A stretch of 8,010 bases of DNA from an uncultured Methylococcaceae bacterium (GCA_903873045.1 CAIQND010000778.1:1-8010), one strand, 5' to 3'. Positions 1 through 7,007 are shown, counted from the stretch's first letter. Made by a program: numbers and translations. The notes: a model not told the origin generated them from the letters alone.

Positions 1-21
1 GGCAATATACAGGTATCGTCA

Positions 22-116
22 CCGTAGAGACGCGATTTATCGTGTCTCTATTTATCGTGTCCCTACCGAAAACCCACGGGTTATCCATTTAGACGCGATA
101 AATCACGTCTCTACGG
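22..116. repeat. Inverted-repeat element with GTAGAGACGCGAT arms
   Basis: Two 26-nt arms at 22-47 and 91-116 are inverted copies of each other with only two differences. Each arm is also nearly self-palindromic, with GAGAC at one end and GTCTC at the other. A partial third copy (TTTATCGTGTCCCTACC) lies at 51-67, and a small AACCC/GGGTT hairpin at 71-82 fills the centre. The element could form a cruciform or a long RNA hairpin. Repeats with a GTAGAGACGCGAT core are, from memory, dispersed in methanotroph and cyanobacterial genomes; that recollection is not tested here. No coding sequence is seen. Confidence 0.75.
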
Positions 117-140
117 AGATTAATTTATGGTTGATAGGTA

Positions 141-247
141 TAAGGTGATTTCTGCGAAAGAACTTACCCATTAGACGAATCCAATCGCTTGCTTGATTGG
201 GAAAATCCTACTTTTAATAGGTAAAATATTCTCCGGAAATCACCTTA
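141..247. repeat. 107-bp nested inverted-repeat (MITE-like) element
   Basis: The ends are a perfect 12-bp inverted repeat, TAAGGTGATTTC at 141-152 and GAAATCACCTTA at 236-247. Inside are shorter nested pairs: TTACC near 164-168 with GGTAA near 220-224, and CCAATC at 181-186 with GATTGG at 195-200 around an 8-nt loop. The right end supplies the TAA stop codon (247-245) of the MFS gene. It could be a small non-autonomous element, or a structured 3' region acting as a terminator. There is no T-run after the stem on the MFS strand, so a standard intrinsic terminator is unlikely. Confidence 0.6.
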
Positions 248-1903
248 GCTAAAAAACTTGGCGGCATTAATCAGAGTTTTGTAAATCCCCCATGACAAAG
301 GCAAAATAACCATTGCCCACACTAACCAGACTCTTGCCGGATGCGTGGGTTTTCCGACATCCCCGCCCTGCCCTTTTTCAGCGAAAGAATGTACTTCATC
401 CTCAGCAATTACTTCACGGGCATGACGCTTTTCTGTCGCCAATTCTTCGGCGGTCATAAACCACTTATCGGCTATAGGGCGAATCAAAAAATTGCACAGC
501 AAACCAATCATCAATAGTCCCGCCAGAATCATCATGGTTTGGTTGTAAACCTGCTCGCGAGGCAAGCCCAAACTTAATTGATAATCACGCATATAGTTAA
601 CGATTACCGGCCCTAAAATACCGGCCGTTGCCCAGGCAGTCAGTAATCGACCATGAATAGCGCCTACCATTTGGGTTCCAAACAAATCCGCGAGATAAGC
701 GGGAGCGGTTGAAAAGCCTCCGCCATACATGCTTAAAATCACACAAAAGGCGGCGACAAAAAGCAGCTTGTTACCGGCCTCAGCACTACCGGGAATGCTA
801 ATGTACAGCAAACTACCCAGCACGAAAAAAATGATAAAAGTCGTTTTACGACCGAACAAGTCCGATAAACTCGCCCAAAAAAACCGTCCACCGATATTAA
901 ACAAACTTAACAGTGCAGTAAAACCGGCAGCAATCGCGGCAATAGCAGCCAGTTGAGGTTTATCCAGTTCACCGTAATTTTTGGCAACACCAATCAACTG
1001 TCCACCAAAAACCTCTTGCAACATGGGCGAGGACATACCAATGATGCCGATACCGGCACTCACGTTCATGCACAACGCACCCCACAGCAACCAAAACTGC
1101 TTAATCTTGAAAACGTTTTTCACATGCACATGATGCGGCGTAATCATGCCATGACTATTTTTAGCGACGGGCGGTGTCCAGCCCAGAGGTTTCCAGCCGG
1201 TTACAGGAATGCGATAGCTCAAGGCACCTGACATCATAAAGATAAAGTAAATACCCGCCATTGCGATAAAAGTCTGCATAACACCGACATCGGTGGGCGT
1301 TGCAAAATACTTCATCAATGCCGTCGCCAACGGTGAACCGATCATGGCGCCACCGCCAAAGCCCATAATAGCCATACCAGTCGCCATACCCCGGCGATCC
1401 GGAAACCATTTAATCAGCGTCGATACCGGAGAAATATAACCCAATCCCAAACCAATACCACCAATCACGCCAGAACCCAGCAGCATTATCCAGAACTGAT
1501 GCACATAAATGCCCAGCGCCGAGAGCAACATACCGCCACACCAACACAAGGCACTGATTACCGCCGCTTTACGGGGCCCAACATGTTCCAGCCAACCGCC
1601 CCACAGCGCTGCGGATGAACCCAGAAATACAAAAAACAAGGTGTACATCCAACCCAGCGTAGAAATTTTCCAATCACAACTGGTAACAAACAGTTCCTGA
1701 AAAAAACCGACCTCATGATCACAAAAAACACTCTCCTTAATGCCCACCGCTTTGGAGAGCGGCAACCAAAAAACCGAGAAACCATAAGCCATACCAATAC
1801 ATAAATGAATTGACAAGGCAGCTGGCGGCACTAGCCAGCGATTAAAACCTGGCTTGGCAATAGTGCATTCCTTATCTAAAAAGCTTGGTGAGATTTGGGT
1901 CAT
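245..1903 (-). CDS. OFA-family MFS transporter (oxalate/formate antiporter-like)
   Basis: A 552-residue inner-membrane secondary carrier of the major facilitator superfamily, OFA subfamily; known members exchange small carboxylates such as oxalate and formate, but the substrate here is unknown. The first helix (about 24-46) has the family look RWLVPPAALSIHLCIGMAYG. The subfamily hallmark is at 149-188: G-x-G-x-G-Y-I-S-P, then KWFPDRRGMATG, then GFGGGAMIGSP. The MFS loop motif SDLFGRK is at 347-353. After the 12 core helices comes a charged cytoplasmic stretch (about 478-522), then an extra hydrophobic helix (about 525-545), so the C-terminus is longer than in OxlT. The ATG at 1903 is chosen because it precedes the first helix by a normal distance; no clear Shine-Dalgarno is visible (upstream reads AAACAAACCGTTATT). 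The TAA stop lies in a flanking repeat. It is divergent from the yccA-like gene. Confidence 0.93.
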   Translation of the reverse strand: MTQISPSFLDKECTIAKPGFNRWLVPPAALSIHLCIGMAYGFSVFWLPLSKAVGIKESVFCDHEVGFFQELFVTSCDWKISTLGWMYTLFFVFLGSSAALWGGWLEHVGPRKAAVISALCWCGGMLLSALGIYVHQFWIMLLGSGVIGGIGLGLGYISPVSTLIKWFPDRRGMATGMAIMGFGGGAMIGSPLATALMKYFATPTDVGVMQTFIAMAGIYFIFMMSGALSYRIPVTGWKPLGWTPPVAKNSHGMITPHHVHVKNVFKIKQFWLLWGALCMNVSAGIGIIGMSSPMLQEVFGGQLIGVAKNYGELDKPQLAAIAAIAAGFTALLSLFNIGGRFFWASLSDLFGRKTTFIIFFVLGSLLYISIPGSAEAGNKLLFVAAFCVILSMYGGGFSTAPAYLADLFGTQMVGAIHGRLLTAWATAGILGPVIVNYMRDYQLSLGLPREQVYNQTMMILAGLLMIGLLCNFLIRPIADKWFMTAEELATEKRHAREVIAEDEVHSFAEKGQGGDVGKPTHPARVWLVWAMVILPLSWGIYKTLINAAKFFS

Positions 1904-1938
1904 AATAACGGTTTGTTTTTGAGTGGTTTAAAAAACCA

Positions 1939-1967
1939 ATTATACGTGAACTGGTAACTATTACAGT
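1939..1967 (-). promoter_or_regulatory. Candidate sigma70 promoter of the MFS gene
   Basis: On the minus strand a perfect TATAAT -10 box lies at 1944-1939. A weak -35 (CTGTAA, 1966-1961) sits 16 nt upstream of it. The start codon at 1903 would give a leader of about 30 nt. An imperfect inverted repeat, AACTG-G-TAA-CTA-TTA-CAGTT at 1949-1968, covers the spacer and -35 and could be an operator. Confidence 0.4.
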
Positions 1968-2111
1968 TTTTTAATTGCACAAATAATTTCCTGGTGAGCA
2001 AAATACTTCAGTTAATCAGTAATCGATACAAAATAGCTTGAGACATATATTTCCTCACCCGTTTTTATAATTATTAAGTTTTCTTACAAAGACTTTGAAA
2101 CTCTTGTAAAA

Positions 2112-2140
2112 TTCATCTGTCTGTTTTGTGGGTTTATAAC
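2112..2140 (+). promoter_or_regulatory. Candidate promoter of the yccA-like gene
   Basis: A TATAAC box at 2135-2140 matches five of six -10 positions. With a 17-nt spacer the -35 would be TTCATC (2112-2117), which is weak. An alternative is an extended -10, TGT-TATGCT at 2195-2203, which would give a leader of only about 20 nt and has no recognisable -35. The sequence does not decide between them. Confidence 0.3.
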
Positions 2141-2214
2141 ATAAGGTGATCCGTTTAAGGTTAAGCCTTTTTGAATCCCGACTTACACAAAGCTTGTTAT
2201 GCTAATCATTTACC

Positions 2215-2220
2215 AAGGAA
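2215..2220 (+). promoter_or_regulatory. Ribosome binding site of the yccA-like gene
   Basis: AAGGAA lies 10 nt before the ATG at 2231. This supports that start over the upstream in-frame TTG at 2171, which would add 20 residues not expected in this family. Confidence 0.75.
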
Positions 2221-2230
2221 TCTGACTAAA

Positions 2231-2899
2231 ATGAGATTAAATACTGCTATTTCACGTCCGGAAGCCGGTATTCTGGCGACTAATAAGGTACTGAAAAATA
2301 CTTACCTGTTGTTATCAATGACATTAATTTTCAGTGCCATGACCGCAGGTGCGGCAATGTACTTGAATCTTGCGCCTTTTGGCATGATTGTCACACTGGT
2401 GGGTTTTTACGGTTTGTTCTTCTTAACAGCAAAGTACAGCGACAGTGCGTTAGGTCTGCTTTTTGTGTTCGCGTTAACCGGTTTTATGGGTTTAACACTA
2501 GGCCCCATTTTATCGATGTATGTTAATGCTTTCAGTAATGGTCATGAACTTATCATGATGGCCTTAGGCGGTACTGGCGTTATCTTTATGGGGCTTTCCG
2601 GTTATGCGTTAACCACGCGCAAAGACTTTAGTTACATGGGCGGCTTTTTAATGGTTGGCGTTCTGGTAGCGTTTCTGGCAGGTATCGGCGCAATCGTTTT
2701 CGCTATTCCTGCGTTATCACTGGCGGTATCAGCGATGTTTATCCTGTTGATGTCCGGCATGATCCTGTTTCAAACCAGTCAAATAGTCAACGGTGGCGAG
2801 ACCAACTATATTCTGGCGACCATTTCGTTATATGTGTCTATTTACAACTTGTTCCTGAGCTTGCTGCAACTGCTGGGCGCGTTTAACGGCAGAAATTAA
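2231..2899 (+). CDS. yccA: YccA-like Bax inhibitor-1 family membrane protein
   Basis: A 222-residue polytopic inner-membrane protein with about seven helices, the same size as E. coli YccA (about 220 residues). YccA is a substrate and modulator of the FtsH protease, and this protein probably has a similar membrane quality-control role (inference). The N-terminus is a soluble tail of about 22 residues, followed by helices from LKNTYLLLSMTL onward. The BI-1 family motif GFMGLTLGPIL is at 84-94. The C-terminal signature includes LFQTSQIVNGGETNYILA (about 179-196) and SLYVSIYNLFLSLLQLLG. Positions that carry the two pore aspartates in the BI-1 relative BsYetJ appear to be Q181 and S203 here, the pattern I recall for the YccA branch rather than the Ca2+-leak branch. 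It is a single-gene unit: own promoter region, and a strong terminator 30 nt after the stop. Confidence 0.92.
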   Translation: MRLNTAISRPEAGILATNKVLKNTYLLLSMTLIFSAMTAGAAMYLNLAPFGMIVTLVGFYGLFFLTAKYSDSALGLLFVFALTGFMGLTLGPILSMYVNAFSNGHELIMMALGGTGVIFMGLSGYALTTRKDFSYMGGFLMVGVLVAFLAGIGAIVFAIPALSLAVSAMFILLMSGMILFQTSQIVNGGETNYILATISLYVSIYNLFLSLLQLLGAFNGRN

Positions 2900-2928
2900 A
2901 CGTATTCAAGCAATAAAAAAGCTAGACT

Positions 2929-2958
2929 AAAGGGTGTCTTTTAAGACACCCTTTTTTT
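2929..2958 (+). terminator. Rho-independent terminator after yccA
   Basis: The stem pairs AAAGGGTGTC (2929-2938) with GACACCCTTT (2945-2954) around TTTTAA; its inner TT/AA positions can also pair. An unbroken T-run covers 2952-2958. It lies 29 nt past the stop codon at 2899. The A-rich flank (AATAAAAAAG) on the other side adds little evidence for bidirectional use. Confidence 0.92.
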
Positions 2959-2979
2959 AGCAAAAAACTACTTTGTCAT

Positions 2980-3085
2980 TAAGGAATACGCACGAAATAA
3001 CTTAGACATCTTGCTCCCTCTCCCTTAGGGAGAGGGTTGGGGTGAGGGGATTTAAATGGTCAAGTTATTTCATGCACGTTCCTAA
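2980..3085. repeat. MITE-like inverted-repeat element with a GC-rich core hairpin
   Basis: The imperfect 24-nt arms are 2980-3003 (TAAGGAATACGCACGAAATAACTT) on the plus strand and 3062-3085 read on the minus strand, identical at 19 of 24 positions. Similarity weakly continues inward (AGACAT versus GACCAT). The core holds the perfect hairpin at 3016-3036. The right end overlaps the TAG stop codon (3084-3082) of the TIGR04073-type gene. No transposase is encoded, so if mobile it would be non-autonomous. Confidence 0.65.
3014..3050. repeat. CCCTCTCCC/GGGAGAGGG palindromic repeat
   Basis: A perfect 9-bp stem, CCCTCTCCC (3016-3024) and GGGAGAGGG (3028-3036), closes on a TTA loop and is followed by TTGGGGTGAGGGG. 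From memory this string is a dispersed intergenic repeat in many proteobacterial genomes. Here it sits inside a larger inverted repeat. Confidence 0.75.
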
Positions 3086-3447
3086 GGCAATAATTCCCAA
3101 GTGCCATAAGTCGTTTCCTTTTTAAAATTTTGCCAAATAAAGCCCGGACGAACAATAGGTTTGGTAGGAATCATAAAGGTTACCAAATCAGTCGCTCCGC
3201 ATAAAGTGCGTCCCAACATGTGTAAAAATCCCGTCATAACGCCAGCGGTTGCCGCGTAAGCAGGGCCGTCAGTGCGATTGGCTATCATGATGTTTTTAGG
3301 TATTTCACCCAAACCGGTCACCACGTTAGTGATGCCATTTCCCAGCTTTACACCCATTTTGGCAGGATAACTTGATGCGCTTGCTACATAAGGCGTAAAA
3401 AAGAAAAGCGTCGCTAATATCATTACTATCTTTAAAGTCTGTTTCAT
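3082..3447 (-). CDS. Small exported protein, TIGR04073 (exosortase system-associated) family
   Basis: A 121-residue protein of unknown function. A Sec signal peptide is clear: MKQTLK, hydrophobic core IVMILATLFFFTPYV, and a likely cut after A24 in VASA|SS. The mature part has the pattern I associate with TIGR04073, KLGNGITNVVTGLGEIPKN at 34-52, then a short hydrophobic glycine/alanine stretch (about 63-80) and a tryptophan-containing C-terminus. There is one cysteine (C83) and no lipobox, so it is probably periplasmic or peripherally membrane-bound. The family is named for co-occurrence with exosortase/PEP-CTERM systems; no exosortase or PEP-CTERM gene is in view. The ATG at 3447 is preferred over an upstream in-frame start because it has GGAG 6 nt before it and begins the signal peptide. 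The TAG stop lies in the end of a repeat. It is 116 nt downstream of the RND gene on the same strand. Confidence 0.85.
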   Translation of the reverse strand: MKQTLKIVMILATLFFFTPYVASASSYPAKMGVKLGNGITNVVTGLGEIPKNIMIANRTDGPAYAATAGVMTGFLHMLGRTLCGATDLVTFMIPTKPIVRPGFIWQNFKKETTYGTWELLP

Positions 3448-3453
3448 TGGTAT

Positions 3454-3457
3454 CTCC
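3454..3457 (-). promoter_or_regulatory. Ribosome binding site of the TIGR04073-family gene
   Basis: Minus-strand GGAG is followed by a 6-nt spacer (ATACCA) and the ATG at 3447. This fixes the start and excludes a 23-residue N-terminal extension. Confidence 0.75.
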
Positions 3458-3499
3458 ATAAACATAAAATAATTAAAAAAGGGCGTATTTTCTTCAAAA

Positions 3500-3540
3500 A
3501 TACTAACATACTGCAATTACAATGTACAAAATGCATTTTG
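3500..3540 (-). promoter_or_regulatory. 14-bp palindrome and weak promoter before the TIGR04073-family gene
   Basis: CAAAATGCATTTTG at 3527-3540 is a perfect palindrome in the 116-nt gap between the RND gene and the small secreted protein gene. Reading the minus strand it overlaps a weak -35 (TTGTAC, 3529-3524), with a possible -10 (TAGTAT, 3505-3500) after 18 nt. This would allow separate transcription and an operator, but both boxes are poor matches and short AT-rich palindromes arise by chance. Confidence 0.25.
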
Positions 3541-3563
3541 AAGTTGATTCTTTTATTTTAATC

Positions 3564-6500
3564 TTATCTACCGTTAGTAAACCGTCCAAACCGTAACAGC
3601 ATTCCCGGTAACAACAATAAATTCAACAACGTAGAAGAAGCCAGGCCACCAATGATAATTGCCGCCATTGGGCCCATTATTTCACGCCCCGGATTATCGC
3701 TGTTAAAAGCGATGGGAAACATCGCCAACGCGGTTACCAGTGCCGTCATTAAAATGGAGGGCAAACGTTCTTGAGCGCCTTGTATGGCGGTTTCCACGCT
3801 CCAGCTTTTGCCCTCCACTTCAACTAAATGCCGATAGTGCGATAACAGCATAATACTGTTACGCACGGTAATACCAAATAAAGTCACAAAACCGACAATA
3901 GAACCGACCGACAAAGTGGCTTCAGTGATGACTACCGCAGCCACGCCACCAATTAACGCAAAAGGCAAATTGGCAAGCGCCAGAACCGCGTTACGGACAC
4001 TGCCAATGGCGATATAAATAAACATGACCACCCCTGCTCCCGCCAATAACGAATGCAAAATCAATTCATTGCGAGCCTCGGCTTGTTCAACAGCTGCGCC
4101 GGTAAACTCTGGATAACTGGCAGCAGACACCGGAATTTCTTTGAGTACGCGTCTTTTAAGTTCAGCCATAAACGCATCCATGTCTCTGTCAATGACATTG
4201 CAGGTAACGGCTTGTCGTCGTTGTGACCCCTGATGCAGAATGTTATAGCGACTGGCCGTATGCCTGATTTCCGCGACTTGTTCCAGCCTGATTAACGTGC
4301 CATCTTGGGTTCTGACGGGCAGATGGGCAATCGATTCCGGTTCTTGCCTGAGTTCTGGTGCCAAGGCCACCGCAATATTGACGATTTTGTTACCCTGAAC
4401 CTGCTTGCCTACTATTCGGGTTTCGTAAGCCGTTTGCAAGGTATTAACAATCTCGGCGGGCAGGATGCCCCAAAAATTAAGTTGCTCCAAATTTAAGTCC
4501 ACTTGCAATAACGGCGTGGCAGGCGGTGACCGTAATTGCACATCCGTCGCACCAGGAATATCGCGCATAATTTGGGCAAGTGTTTGGGCTTGGGTATCAA
4601 GTACATTTAAGTCATTACCGTAAAGATTAACTACCACGGGTGCCGTGTAGCCGGAAATGGTTTCATCAATCCGTTCCGTTAAAAAGGTATTGGCTTCAAA
4701 ACCAATACCGGGAAAATGGGTCAGAATTTCACGTAACTTGTTCAGTATTTTTTGTTGCCCGTCACCAGGCAATGGCTCAAGACGAACCTCATATTCACTG
4801 TAATGACTGCCGTAAGTGTCAGCGCCCCGTTCTGCACGTCCTGCCCATTGTGATACGGATTGCACACCCGGAATGGTCATAAATTGTTCGGTCAGTTTAC
4901 TGCCGATTCTTACCGATTCTTGTAGGGATGTACCGGGAATACTGGTGGTGTGAACAATATAATGCCCTTCACGCAGTTCGGGCAAAAATTTGCTGCTGAG
5001 ATTAAAAAAGGCCAACAAGCCTACCAAACAGACAATAACACTCACTATTATTAGCCCGTTAAAATGCCTGAAGATAAAACCCAACACGCTTTTATAAAGC
5101 GGTTTGATGCGTTTGATGAGCGGTGGATCTTGGCTATCACTACACTTACTACCCAGCAAGGCAAAACACAGCGCCGGGGTTAACGTCAACGCAACCAGTA
5201 AAGACACTAAAATTGCCAGAATATACGAATAACCCAGCGGTGCAAACAAGCGTCCGGCCACACCGTTTAAGGTTAACAACGGCACAAAAACCAAGGCGAC
5301 AATAAAACTGGCATAAACCACCGAGCTTCGTACTTCCAGCGAAGCGGTGTAAACAACGGTTGCAACGGGTAACGGTTGCTCTTGCATGCGGTTTTCACGC
5401 AAGCGCCGGAATATATTTTCAGTATCAATAATGGCATCATCAACCACCTCACCCAAGGCAATAGCCAAGCCGCCCAGCACCATAATATTTAGATTAACCC
5501 CCGTTTCCAGCAAAACAATGACCGCACCAATTAACGAAACGGGAATAGCCAATGCCGAAATAAACGCCGTGCGCACGTTAAACAAAAACAGGTACAAAAT
5601 AATCAGCACAAACAAACCGCCAATCAACAAATGCCCGGATAAATTGGCAATCGACCGTTCTATATAGTCAGCAGGACGAAATAAATGCTCATAAAAAGTA
5701 ATGTCCTCATTTTTAAAAACCGGCTCAAATTCTTTCAAAACCTGCTCAACCTGCTTCGACACCGTTAAGGTATTGGCACCGTATTGCCCTATCACCATCA
5801 TAACAATACCCGGTTTGCCGCCAATTTGTGCCGCACCGATCGGCGGTTCTGGGGCATAACGGATGGTCGTCACTTCACCCAAGGTAATGTTGCGCCCCTG
5901 ATCACGCTTAACAATAATGTTTGCAAATTGTTCAGGTGTAATCGGCTGCCCCGTCACTTGCAAAGTAATACGCTGATTAAGATTTTCTATAAAACCGCCG
6001 CCCTGAATAGTTCCCGCTTGCGAGGCCGCTTGAATAATATCCTCCAGCGCCAGATTAAATCGATGCAACTGCACCGGATTAACCTGAATTTGCAGTTGCG
6101 TAATCTCGCCGCCAAACACATTAACATCGGCAACGCCCGGAACCGCCAACAAACGCGGCATGAGTGTCCAGTCAACCAAACTGCGCAACGCCATTAAATC
6201 TTTGGACTCAGAGCGTAAACCCACGGTTAACACGGTCGCAGAAGATGACGACAACGGTATCGCCACCGGCACAATACCCAATGGCAGATGTGCCGGTAAA
6301 CCCGCCAAACGCTCGCTAATCAATTGACGGTTACGGTAAACATCACTTTTTTCTACAAACGTCGCCGTAACGATTGATAATCCCTGAATGGATTCAGAAC
6401 GCACCGACTCCAACCCCACCAAGCCACTGATCGACATTTCGATTTGACGGGTGACCAAAACCTCAACCTGCTCGGCAGACAGTCCGGGCGATTCACTTTG

Positions 6501-6647
6501 AATAATCACCCGCTTGGGCGCAAATTCAGGAAAAATATCCAGACCCGCCGTAGTAAAACGATAACTGCCATAAAGCAAAATCAAAACAGCAAGGGCAATA
6601 ACAATGCCGTAAAAACGGATAGAAAAACGGACAAGATGGCTTAGCAT
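3564..6647 (-). CDS. CzcA/CusA-type heavy-metal efflux RND permease
   Basis: A 1027-residue inner-membrane proton-driven pump subunit of the heavy-metal efflux RND class, full length for the family. It has TM1 (about 14-31), a first periplasmic porter region with the motif SPGLSAEQVE, TM2-TM6 (about 335-500), TM7 (about 532-550), a second porter region, and TM8-TM12 to the end. The TM4 relay segment GEVVDDAIIDTEN is at 399-411: D403 and E410 match conserved acids of the family, the first Asp of CzcA's DFG motif is Ala here, and E400, D404 and D408 are additional acids. The three methionines that bind Cu/Ag in CusA seem absent: the matching regions read YIVHTTSIPG, SEYEVRLEP and ERIDETISG. A divalent metal or other substrate is therefore likelier than Cu(I)/Ag(I) (inference). 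No membrane-fusion or outer-membrane partner gene is in the window. The ATG at 6647 begins the usual MLSHLVRFS start; it has no clear Shine-Dalgarno. An upstream in-frame TTG (6722) would add 25 unlikely residues. Confidence 0.93.
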   Translation of the reverse strand: MLSHLVRFSIRFYGIVIALAVLILLYGSYRFTTAGLDIFPEFAPKRVIIQSESPGLSAEQVEVLVTRQIEMSISGLVGLESVRSESIQGLSIVTATFVEKSDVYRNRQLISERLAGLPAHLPLGIVPVAIPLSSSSATVLTVGLRSESKDLMALRSLVDWTLMPRLLAVPGVADVNVFGGEITQLQIQVNPVQLHRFNLALEDIIQAASQAGTIQGGGFIENLNQRITLQVTGQPITPEQFANIIVKRDQGRNITLGEVTTIRYAPEPPIGAAQIGGKPGIVMMVIGQYGANTLTVSKQVEQVLKEFEPVFKNEDITFYEHLFRPADYIERSIANLSGHLLIGGLFVLIILYLFLFNVRTAFISALAIPVSLIGAVIVLLETGVNLNIMVLGGLAIALGEVVDDAIIDTENIFRRLRENRMQEQPLPVATVVYTASLEVRSSVVYASFIVALVFVPLLTLNGVAGRLFAPLGYSYILAILVSLLVALTLTPALCFALLGSKCSDSQDPPLIKRIKPLYKSVLGFIFRHFNGLIIVSVIVCLVGLLAFFNLSSKFLPELREGHYIVHTTSIPGTSLQESVRIGSKLTEQFMTIPGVQSVSQWAGRAERGADTYGSHYSEYEVRLEPLPGDGQQKILNKLREILTHFPGIGFEANTFLTERIDETISGYTAPVVVNLYGNDLNVLDTQAQTLAQIMRDIPGATDVQLRSPPATPLLQVDLNLEQLNFWGILPAEIVNTLQTAYETRIVGKQVQGNKIVNIAVALAPELRQEPESIAHLPVRTQDGTLIRLEQVAEIRHTASRYNILHQGSQRRQAVTCNVIDRDMDAFMAELKRRVLKEIPVSAASYPEFTGAAVEQAEARNELILHSLLAGAGVVMFIYIAIGSVRNAVLALANLPFALIGGVAAVVITEATLSVGSIVGFVTLFGITVRNSIMLLSHYRHLVEVEGKSWSVETAIQGAQERLPSILMTALVTALAMFPIAFNSDNPGREIMGPMAAIIIGGLASSTLLNLLLLPGMLLRFGRFTNGR

Positions 6648-6860
6648 TACTGGGTTTGAATTGGGGGATTGATGTAAAAGGGGGGGATGGTAGCAGATAA
6701 TTACAAATACACTGAATTTCAAGCTCCAGCTTCAGTGCAACAATAGTCAGTCATTTAAATTTTCATTAACTATTCTGCCTCCAGCCATTGCTAATATCTG
6801 GTTATCAACTTAAGGCGGGACACTGAGCAGAAGAATGATTCGCCAAGTATCAAAAAGTCC

Positions 6861-6906
6861 GTCATTCCGGCAGGGATTGCCGGAATCCAGTTGCCATGGA
6901 TGGCAA
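6861..6906. repeat. Tandem hairpin repeat (GTCATTCCGGC...CCGGAATCCAG)
   Basis: The first hairpin has a perfect 9-bp stem, ATTCCGGCA (6864-6872) and TGCCGGAAT (6878-6886), with loop GGGAT. The second has a perfect 7-bp stem, TTGCCAT (6891-6897) and ATGGCAA (6900-6906), with loop GG. The string GTCATTCCGGC...GCCGGAATCCAG is, from memory, a widely dispersed intergenic repeat in proteobacteria. Confidence 0.8.
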
Positions 6907-6950
6907 TTACAAAGCATACAATTGATTGATTTAGAGACACAGAGATTTGT

Positions 6951-6972
6951 CAGGTTACGCTGTCGCTAACCT
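6951..6972. repeat. Short inverted repeat AGGTTA...TAACCT
   Basis: AGGTTA (6952-6957) and TAACCT (6967-6972) pair around CGCTGTCGC. The surrounding string resembles the dispersed GGGTTACGCTATCGCTAACCC type of intergenic repeat that I recall from related genomes. It is probably a degenerate copy. Confidence 0.5.
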
Positions 6973-7007
6973 ACGCGACTAACGTTGCAAGTTACGACGC
7001 GCAGTAA

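Larger units (their letters stand above)
1904..2230. other. Divergent intergenic region (MFS / yccA-like)
   Basis: This 327-nt AT-rich gap separates two divergently transcribed genes. It holds a plausible promoter for each side (listed separately), a GGTTT-AAA-AAACC hairpin at 1925-1937 in the MFS leader, and an imperfect palindrome around 2084-2109 with TTACAA and TTGTAA ends. No protein gene or recognisable RNA gene is seen in it. Confidence 0.6.

Noticed and set aside
2141..2150. ATAAGGTGAT shared between the yccA upstream region and the repeat ends at 140-149 and 238-247
   Set aside because: Ten bases, with no extended similarity or partner arm near 2141; probably chance.
2171..2230. Upstream TTG start giving a 242-residue YccA-like protein
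   Set aside because: The ATG at 2231 has a good AAGGAA at 10 nt and gives the family's usual length and N-terminus; the TTG at 2171 has no ribosome binding site.
5784..6197. 137-codon plus-strand open frame inside the RND gene
   Set aside because: It is antisense to conserved RND coding sequence, and its composition is that of a frame shadow.
6648..6722. 25-residue N-terminal extension of the RND pump from a TTG at 6722
   Set aside because: RND pumps of this class begin a few residues before TM1 (MLSHLVRFS here); the extra residues are not family-like and GGAG is too close to that TTG.
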